NCBI GenBank assembly: GCA_947453825.1
Contig: CANGHN010000011.1
Location: forward strand, 1-56,267
Length of the DNA stretch: 56,267 nt
Direction: 5' to 3'
Source of the DNA: Betaproteobacteria bacterium
GTDB taxonomy: Bacteria; Pseudomonadota; Gammaproteobacteria; Burkholderiales; Burkholderiaceae
Of this stretch, positions 51,064 through 56,267 are shown piece by piece. Position 1 is the first letter of the stretch; each line of letters begins with the position of its first letter. The notes below the pieces were generated by a model. That model was not told the origin of the DNA, searched no databases, and worked only from the letters and a program-made list of their open reading frames with translations. Position numbers and translations under genes: made by a program.

Positions 51064-52029
51064 TTACTTTGAGATTTGTGGAATCAAAGCAGCTGCACCT
51101 TGTGCCAGCAAGTCCTGTGCCACTGAAAGGCCTAGGGCTTCTGCATCTTCAATCGATTGCACCGATGCACTGCCATCTGCAAGGCAAATAGCTTTGCCAT
51201 CCGTGCTTGCTACAAAAGAGCGAATGTGCATTTGATTTTGATCCCAGACGGCATGCGCAGCGAGAGGCACCTCACAAGAACCGCCTAACTGACGAGAGAC
51301 CATCCGCTCAGCAGAAACTGCATACAGTGTTGGCAAATCATTTAAAGGCGCCAACCACTGTTTAATGTTGGGATGCTTGCTAAGAGTCTCAATACCTAAA
51401 GCACCTTGTCCTGCAGCAGGAGTGTAAGGGTCATACGGCAAGAATGCCTTAATGCGGCTTGCTAAACCTAAGCGCTTTAAACCTGCCGCAGCCAAAATAA
51501 TGGCTTGATACTCGCCACGATCTAGCTTCCCCATACGGGTATCTAAATTACCGCGCAGTGGCTGAATTTGTAGATGAGGAAATCGTGCACGCAAAACGGA
51601 TTCGCGGCGTAAGCTGGAAGTTCCCACAACAGCACCTTCCGGTAGATCTTCAAGACCTGCATAGTCATTGGAGACAAAAGCATCCCTGGCATCTTCTCTA
51701 GCCATGACGCAAGAGAGATCAAAACCCTCCGGCATGACCATCGGAACATCTTTTAGGGAGTGGACTGCCAAATCAGCCCGTCCATCCTCCAGGGCGGTTT
51801 CTAGCTCTTTGACAAAAAGGCCCTTACCGCCCACTTTTGAGAGGGCTTTATCTAAAATTTGGTCCCCACGGGTAGTCATTCCCAAAATCTGGACATCACA
51901 GCCTGGATAGAGCTTTTTTAGGCAATCTCGGACATGCTCGGCTTGCCACATGGCTAGACGACTTTCGCGGGAGGCAATTACTAGGCGCTTAGGGGCGGCT
52001 GGGGGGACGGAATTTAGGATTTGGGACAT
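51064..52029 (-). CDS. hemC: hydroxymethylbilane synthase (porphobilinogen deaminase)
   Basis: A 321-residue enzyme that joins four porphobilinogen units into hydroxymethylbilane for heme and siroheme. Typical parts are [46 protein letters not shown] and the dipyrromethane-cofactor cysteine in the [14 protein letters not shown] segment. The ATG at 52029 is preferred to the longer frame (52104), whose extra 25 residues are not family-like and would overlap argH. It is divergent from argH with 43 bases between. Confidence 0.96.
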   Translation of the reverse strand: MSQILNSVPPAAPKRLVIASRESRLAMWQAEHVRDCLKKLYPGCDVQILGMTTRGDQILDKALSKVGGKGLFVKELETALEDGRADLAVHSLKDVPMVMPEGFDLSCVMAREDARDAFVSNDYAGLEDLPEGAVVGTSSLRRESVLRARFPHLQIQPLRGNLDTRMGKLDRGEYQAIILAAAGLKRLGLASRIKAFLPYDPYTPAAGQGALGIETLSKHPNIKQWLAPLNDLPTLYAVSAERMVSRQLGGSCEVPLAAHAVWDQNQMHIRSFVASTDGKAICLADGSASVQSIEDAEALGLSVAQDLLAQGAAALIPQISK

Positions 52030-52060
52030 AGCATTTAAAATAATAAAAGACCTACAGCAA

Positions 52061-52075
52061 TATACTGTGTTTATG
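52061..52075 (+). promoter_or_regulatory. -10 box of argH, predicted leaderless start
   Basis: TATACT (52061-52066) is followed by six bases and the ATG at 52073, the same arrangement as for pdxH. There is no Shine-Dalgarno and the -35 is weak. Confidence 0.45.
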
Positions 52076-53491
52076 AGCTCATCGACAAATTCCTTATCCA
52101 ACAAAGCCCAAGCTTGGTCGGCCCGTTTTGCTGAACCCGTTGACGAACTAGTCCAGCGTTATACGGCCTCCATTGGCTTTGATCAACGCTTTGCCATGGT
52201 CGATATCGCCGGGTCCCTAGCCCATGCTGAAATGCTAGCAACCCAAAAAATCATCAGTGCGCAGGATTTAGCTGATATTCAAAGGGGGATGGCTCAAATT
52301 AAGAGTGAAATTGAGTCCGGAGAATTTAAGTGGCAATTAGCCCTAGAAGATGTGCACCTCAATATCGAGGCACGCCTGACTGAACTCGTAGGGGATGCTG
52401 GCAAACGTTTACATACCGGTCGTTCACGCAATGACCAAGTAGCAACGGATTTACGCCTTTGGTTACGCGGCAACGTAGATGACATTGCCTCAACCCTAAA
52501 GACCTTGCGCACTGCATTATTAGATCTTGCAGAAAAACATGCTGCCACCATCATGCCTGGCCACACGCATCTGCAAGTGGCACAGCCAATTACTTTTGGC
52601 CATCACTTGATGGCTTATTACGAAATGTTTACTCGTGATACTAGTCGCTTGATCGATTTACGTACGCGTTTTAATCGCCTGCCGCTCGGTGCTGCAGCCT
52701 TAGCGGGTACGACTTACCCAATTGATCGTGAACAGGTAGCTCGCACCCTCGGCTTTGATGGTATTTGCAATAACTCCTTAGATGCGGTGTCTGATCGCGA
52801 CTTTGCAATTGAGTTTTGTGCGTTTTCCTCAATCTTGATGATGCACATCTCCCGTCTTTCTGAAGAACTCATTCTTTGGCTCAGTCCACGCTTTGGCTTT
52901 ATTGATCTACCGGATCGCTTTTGCACTGGTAGCTCGATCATGCCCCAGAAGAAAAATCCGGATGTCCCTGAACTAGCACGTGGTAAGACTGGTCGTGTCT
53001 ATGGCGATCTTATTTCGCTATTAACACTAATGAAGGGTCAGCCCCTCGCCTACAACAAAGACAACCAAGAAGACAAGGAACCTTTGTTTGATGCGGTAGA
53101 CACAGTGCAAGATACCCTGCGTATCTTTGCTGACATGATTCCCCATATCGAGGTTAAAGCTGAGGTGATGAAGGCTGCCGCTGAAGAAGGGTTTGCTACA
53201 GCTACCGACTTAGCTGACTATCTCGTCAAAAAGGGTCTTGCATTCCGTGATGCCCATGAGGCTGTGGCACATGCCGTGAAGGCCTGCGTAGGTAGAAATT
53301 GCATGCTAACTGACCTGAGTCTCTCAGAGCTTCGCTTTGCGTGTGGTTTAGATAATCGCCCGGAGTTGATTAGTGACGATGTGTTTTCCCTACTCACCGT
53401 TGAAGGCTCAGTTCAGTCACGTCAACACGCTGGCGGAACTGCACCTGCACAAGTGCTAGCCGCCATCAAACGGGGTCGTGCAGATCTCTAG
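52073..53491 (+). CDS. argH: argininosuccinate lyase
   Basis: A 472-residue enzyme of the last step of arginine synthesis, splitting argininosuccinate into arginine and fumarate. Family marks are [20 protein letters not shown] at the start, [27 protein letters not shown] and the signature [15 protein letters not shown] with its catalytic Ser. The frame is open up to 51950, but the ATG at 52073 matches the family start. Arginine made here also feeds cyanophycin synthesis. The TRAP permease gene starts five bases after its stop. Confidence 0.97.
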   Translation: MSSSTNSLSNKAQAWSARFAEPVDELVQRYTASIGFDQRFAMVDIAGSLAHAEMLATQKIISAQDLADIQRGMAQIKSEIESGEFKWQLALEDVHLNIEARLTELVGDAGKRLHTGRSRNDQVATDLRLWLRGNVDDIASTLKTLRTALLDLAEKHAATIMPGHTHLQVAQPITFGHHLMAYYEMFTRDTSRLIDLRTRFNRLPLGAAALAGTTYPIDREQVARTLGFDGICNNSLDAVSDRDFAIEFCAFSSILMMHISRLSEELILWLSPRFGFIDLPDRFCTGSSIMPQKKNPDVPELARGKTGRVYGDLISLLTLMKGQPLAYNKDNQEDKEPLFDAVDTVQDTLRIFADMIPHIEVKAEVMKAAAEEGFATATDLADYLVKKGLAFRDAHEAVAHAVKACVGRNCMLTDLSLSELRFACGLDNRPELISDDVFSLLTVEGSVQSRQHAGGTAPAQVLAAIKRGRADL

Positions 53492-53496
53492 AGCGC

Positions 53497-54048
53497 ATGG
53501 GGTTTTGGTCCAAACTCTCGACGAATATTGATCGCATCAACCAGCTTTTAGGTAAAGCTGCCAGTTTGATGATTCTGCTATCTTGTGTTGTTTCAGCCGC
53601 TAATGCCTTACTTCGTTACGGTTTAGATATCAGTAACAATTGGCCGCTTGAACTGCAATGGTATCTCTTTAGCGCCGCAGTTATGCTTGGCGCATCCTAC
53701 ACACTGAAACGTAACGAGCATGTTCGTGTTGATTTAATTTACTCACACCTGAGTGATCGTGGTCGGATTTGGATTGATTTATTGGGTTTGATATTCTTTT
53801 TGATGCCGGCCTGCATTTTATTTGCCTGGCTCTCCTGGACCTCCCTGTTCTATCCTTCCTGGCTGGTGTTGGAGCACTCATCAAACTCCGGTGGATTGGC
53901 GCGTTACCCTATTAAATTGATCGTGCCTTTTGGCTTTTTTATGCTCAGCCTACAAGGCCTATCCGAAATAATTAAGCGCATTGCTGCCCTGAATGGGAAG
54001 ATGGCATTGCCCGCTGAAGATCTTCATTACGAGAAACCGATGCAATGA
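53497..54048 (+). CDS. TRAP transporter small permease (DctQ type)
   Basis: A 183-residue membrane protein with four helices. ANALLRYGLDISNNWPLELQWYLF and LKRNEHVRVDLIYSHLSDRGR are characteristic of DctQ subunits. TRAP systems use a sodium or proton gradient to import carboxylates and related acids presented by a periplasmic protein. It begins five bases after argH and overlaps the large permease gene by four bases (ATGA). Confidence 0.92.
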   Translation: MGFWSKLSTNIDRINQLLGKAASLMILLSCVVSAANALLRYGLDISNNWPLELQWYLFSAAVMLGASYTLKRNEHVRVDLIYSHLSDRGRIWIDLLGLIFFLMPACILFAWLSWTSLFYPSWLVLEHSSNSGGLARYPIKLIVPFGFFMLSLQGLSEIIKRIAALNGKMALPAEDLHYEKPMQ

Positions 54049-55580
54049 TTCCATTAGAGTGGATGCCCCCGCTCATGTTTGGCGGACTCATCGTCTTCAT
54101 GTTGATTGGCTTTCCTGTAGCCTTTTCACTCATGGCAGCTGGTCTGTTTTTTTCTGCCATTGCCATTAGCGAAGGTTTTTTTGGCATCCATTTTTTGCAA
54201 GCCATTCCGCAACGCATCTTTGGTAGCGTGCTTGCTAACGACCTACTTCTAGCCATTCCTTTCTTTACCTTTATGGGCGCGATACTGGAGCGCTGTGGCC
54301 TTGCCGAAGAAATGTTGGACTCTATGGGCCAACTCTTTGGTAGGGTGCGTGGCGGCTTGGGCTACTCGGTCATTATTGTGGGATTTATTCTTGGCGCCAT
54401 TACCGGCACTGTAGCCGCTCAGGTAATTGCGATGGCCATGATCTCTCTACCAGTCATGATGCGTTATGGCTATAACATGCGCTACGCTACAGGCGTTTTA
54501 GCAGCCTCAGGAACCATTACCCAACTTGTTCCACCATCCTTAGTTCTCATCGTGCTTGCCGACCAACTGAAAACCCAAAGTGGTAGTGCGGACGTTGGCA
54601 GCATGTATCTCGGCGCATGGGGACCCTCTTTGCTACAGATTGCACTCTTTGCACTCTATACTTTTTTCCTCTCACGTATTCGTCCAGATTATTTACCTGC
54701 TGTTCCAGAAAGCGACCTCACACTCAAAGGTGTTGCCCTCTGGAAAAAGTGTCTGATGGGGATCGTTCCCTCAGCTGTACTGATCTTTTTGGTCTTAGGC
54801 ACCATCATGACTGGTATTGCTACTCCAACAGAATCAGGCGCTATGGGTGCTATGGGCGCATTACTACTGGCTTGGCTGCGCAGAGCCAGCATTTCTAATC
54901 TCAAGGGATTAATTGAAGAGGCCTACCAAAATACAATGCGCATCACTGCCATGGTGGTCTTTATTTTGATTGGCTCCACTTGCTTCTCAGTCGTCTTCCA
55001 AGGTGTTGATGGCGGTCACTGGGTTGAGAATCTTTTCTCTGGCCTACCCGGCGGCTGGATTGGCTTCTTAATTGTCGTTAATCTATTTGTATTTTTCTTG
55101 GCATTCTTTTTGGACTTTTTTGAAATCGCTTTCATCATCGTGCCAATGCTGGCACCGGTAGCAGTCAAACTGCTTTCACCAGTGCTACTAGATTCAATGA
55201 ATGGCAATCCTCAAGCTGCTGCAAGCGCTGCTTTAGTTTGGTTTGGCGTCATGCTCTGCGTCAATATGCAAACCTCATTTATGCATCCCCCGTTTGGTTT
55301 TGCCCTCTTCTATCTCAGAGGTGTTGCGCCTAAAGAAGTCAAGAGCAGGGATATCTATTGGGGTGCATTACCTTGGGTAGGCTTACAACTCATCATGGTT
55401 GCAGTCGTCATTGCCTTCCCTGCTCTAGTCACCACCCTCCTTGATAAACCCGCAGCAGTCGTTCAAAGCCAAGACTTTAATTTCACCGGAGGCGAGGACA
55501 GCAAGTCTGAGGCGCCCACAAGCAAAGCTGATGAAGATGCTCCTGTGACATTTCAGCTTGATAAGCCCATTAAGCAATGA
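54045..55580 (+). CDS. TRAP transporter large permease (DctM type)
   Basis: A 511-residue membrane protein with about 12 helices. PPLMFGGLIVFMLIGFPVAFSL, the AIPFFTFMGAILERCGLAEEM stretch and GTITQLVPPSLVLIVLADQ are DctM-like. Members are usually about 430 residues; this one has a longer middle and a charged C-terminal tail of about 45 residues, as in the larger DctM subgroup. No substrate-binding gene (dctP) lies beside it, so the binding protein must be encoded elsewhere. The substrate is unknown. Confidence 0.92.
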   Translation: MIPLEWMPPLMFGGLIVFMLIGFPVAFSLMAAGLFFSAIAISEGFFGIHFLQAIPQRIFGSVLANDLLLAIPFFTFMGAILERCGLAEEMLDSMGQLFGRVRGGLGYSVIIVGFILGAITGTVAAQVIAMAMISLPVMMRYGYNMRYATGVLAASGTITQLVPPSLVLIVLADQLKTQSGSADVGSMYLGAWGPSLLQIALFALYTFFLSRIRPDYLPAVPESDLTLKGVALWKKCLMGIVPSAVLIFLVLGTIMTGIATPTESGAMGAMGALLLAWLRRASISNLKGLIEEAYQNTMRITAMVVFILIGSTCFSVVFQGVDGGHWVENLFSGLPGGWIGFLIVVNLFVFFLAFFLDFFEIAFIIVPMLAPVAVKLLSPVLLDSMNGNPQAAASAALVWFGVMLCVNMQTSFMHPPFGFALFYLRGVAPKEVKSRDIYWGALPWVGLQLIMVAVVIAFPALVTTLLDKPAAVVQSQDFNFTGGEDSKSEAPTSKADEDAPVTFQLDKPIKQ

Positions 55581-55582
55581 CT

Positions 55583-55606
55583 CCCTTCGATCGAAGGAGG
55601 GGTTTT
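55583..55606 (+). terminator. possible terminator after the TRAP genes
   Basis: CCTTCGATCGAAGG (55584-55597) is a perfect palindrome just past the dctM stop, followed by AGGGGTTTT. The T-run is short, so it is a weak candidate. Confidence 0.4.
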
Positions 55607-55681
55607 CCCCAAATTCGGGCCAAGAGCGAGTCTTTGCTTCAAAAATCCATTACGCTTGGGAAATTCAATAAGGCTAACAAA

Positions 55682-56267
55682 ATGAACTTTCCTTCCCTAA
55701 TTCGCAAGACACTTCCATTGTGGATATTGCCCCTCGCACTATGTGGGTGCGGATCGGCAACAGCCCCCGACTTCAGCGCAATGTCATCAAAATATGCCAA
55801 TACGTTAGAGCAATATCAGATCAATATGATTTTTCAGAATATTTTGCGAGCTTCTGAAAACCGCCCTGTTAGCTTCCTAGATATGCCTACGATTAATGGT
55901 TCGGGCTCAATCACCATAACACCGTCAATTGGCGCATTATTTGCAGGTGGGGCCATACCAGCAAATGCTAGCTACTCTGCTATCAGTGGTGGCTTGGCAA
56001 CGATTTCGCCAGGACTATCACTTACTGTCGGGAACAACTTTAACTTCACCCAATCCTCTCTTGATAATGCAGTGTTCTGGAAGGGCTATCTGAGCGAGCT
56101 TCCAATTGAAAGTGTCAAGTATTTTGAGCACAACCACATCCCTAAAGAAGTATTACTAAGTCTGGTGGTAGATGAAATTGTCATTGAGAAATCAAATGGC
56201 GATACTTTCACTTACATTAATAATCCACTGAGGCCAGATCACCCTGAGTTTCAGAAGCATCTGTATA
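55682..56267 (+). CDS. predicted lipoprotein, 3' end cut off by window
   Basis: From the ATG at 55682 the frame stays open for 195 codons to the window end. The N-terminus is a lipoprotein signal: Lys/Arg, a hydrophobic core and the lipobox LALC-G (Cys21 is the predicted lipidated residue). The mature part includes LEQYQINMIFQNILRASENRP followed by a beta-rich Gly/Ser/Thr stretch. AAGG lies nine bases upstream of the ATG. I do not recognise the family. It could be anchored to the outer membrane. Confidence 0.75.
   Translation, partial: MNFPSLIRKTLPLWILPLALCGCGSATAPDFSAMSSKYANTLEQYQINMIFQNILRASENRPVSFLDMPTINGSGSITITPSIGALFAGGAIPANASYSAISGGLATISPGLSLTVGNNFNFTQSSLDNAVFWKGYLSELPIESVKYFEHNHIPKEVLLSLVVDEIVIEKSNGDTFTYINNPLRPDHPEFQKHLY

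Overview
The window looks like chromosomal DNA of a small-genome freshwater betaproteobacterium in the Burkholderiaceae, most likely Polynucleobacter or a close relative. This is inferred from protein character, moderate AT-richness, very tight gene packing and gene order; no database search was run. Examples of typical order are trxB divergent from ftsK-lolA-serS, nadE-glnB, and paired cphA genes beside a DUF1854/ABC pair. Almost all of the DNA is coding. I see no phage, insertion sequence, rRNA or CRISPR array. No gap between genes exceeds about 300 bases.

Layout. 1-9.6 kb: a truncated outer-membrane protein, tRNA-Ser(CGA), a secreted hypothetical, serS, lolA and ftsK, then divergent trxB, a VapBC toxin-antitoxin cassette enclosed by two near-identical terminators, and the proton-pumping pyrophosphatase hppA. 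9.7-16.2 kb: soluble pyrophosphatase ppa, nadE, glnB, a RodZ-like protein, an orphan FixJ-type response regulator and ilvD. 16.2-21.1 kb: a five-gene minus-strand operon (DUF2946, TonB-dependent receptor, BNR beta-propeller, TlpA-like thioredoxin, PCuAC copper chaperone) that reads as an outer-membrane-to-periplasm copper handling pathway. 21.2-26.3 kb: carboxylate transport (an OxlT-like MFS carrier and a TctCBA system) with a 35-codon gene in between that has its own promoter, ribosome-binding site and terminator. 26.5-34.4 kb: tRNA-Thr(CGU) and the cyanophycin locus (DUF1854 protein and ABC transporter, divergent from cphA' and cphA). 34.4-44.5 kb: fbp, pepN, a GDT1-type cation exporter, an Fe-S protein/DUF3501 pair, alanine dehydrogenase with an amino-acid permease, and tcdA. 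44.5-56.3 kb: pdxH, msrA, a coniferyl-aldehyde-type dehydrogenase, a LysE-family exporter, an rhlE-like RNA helicase with a structured leader, ubiC, hemD-hemC, argH, TRAP permeases dctQM and a truncated lipoprotein.

How it fits together. Several parts suit a planktonic heterotroph living on small organic acids and amino acids: three carboxylate-type transporters, alanine uptake and oxidation, nitrogen storage as cyanophycin, PII nitrogen sensing, and pyrophosphate-driven ion pumping. The most interesting parts are the copper-type operon with its Cys/His-decorated propeller protein, the cyanophycin locus with a second synthetase whose Mur-ligase half looks inactive, the excisable-looking vapBC cassette, a recurring -10-box-six-bases-before-ATG arrangement that predicts leaderless mRNAs, and a hairpin sitting between the ribosome-binding site and start codon of the RNA helicase.
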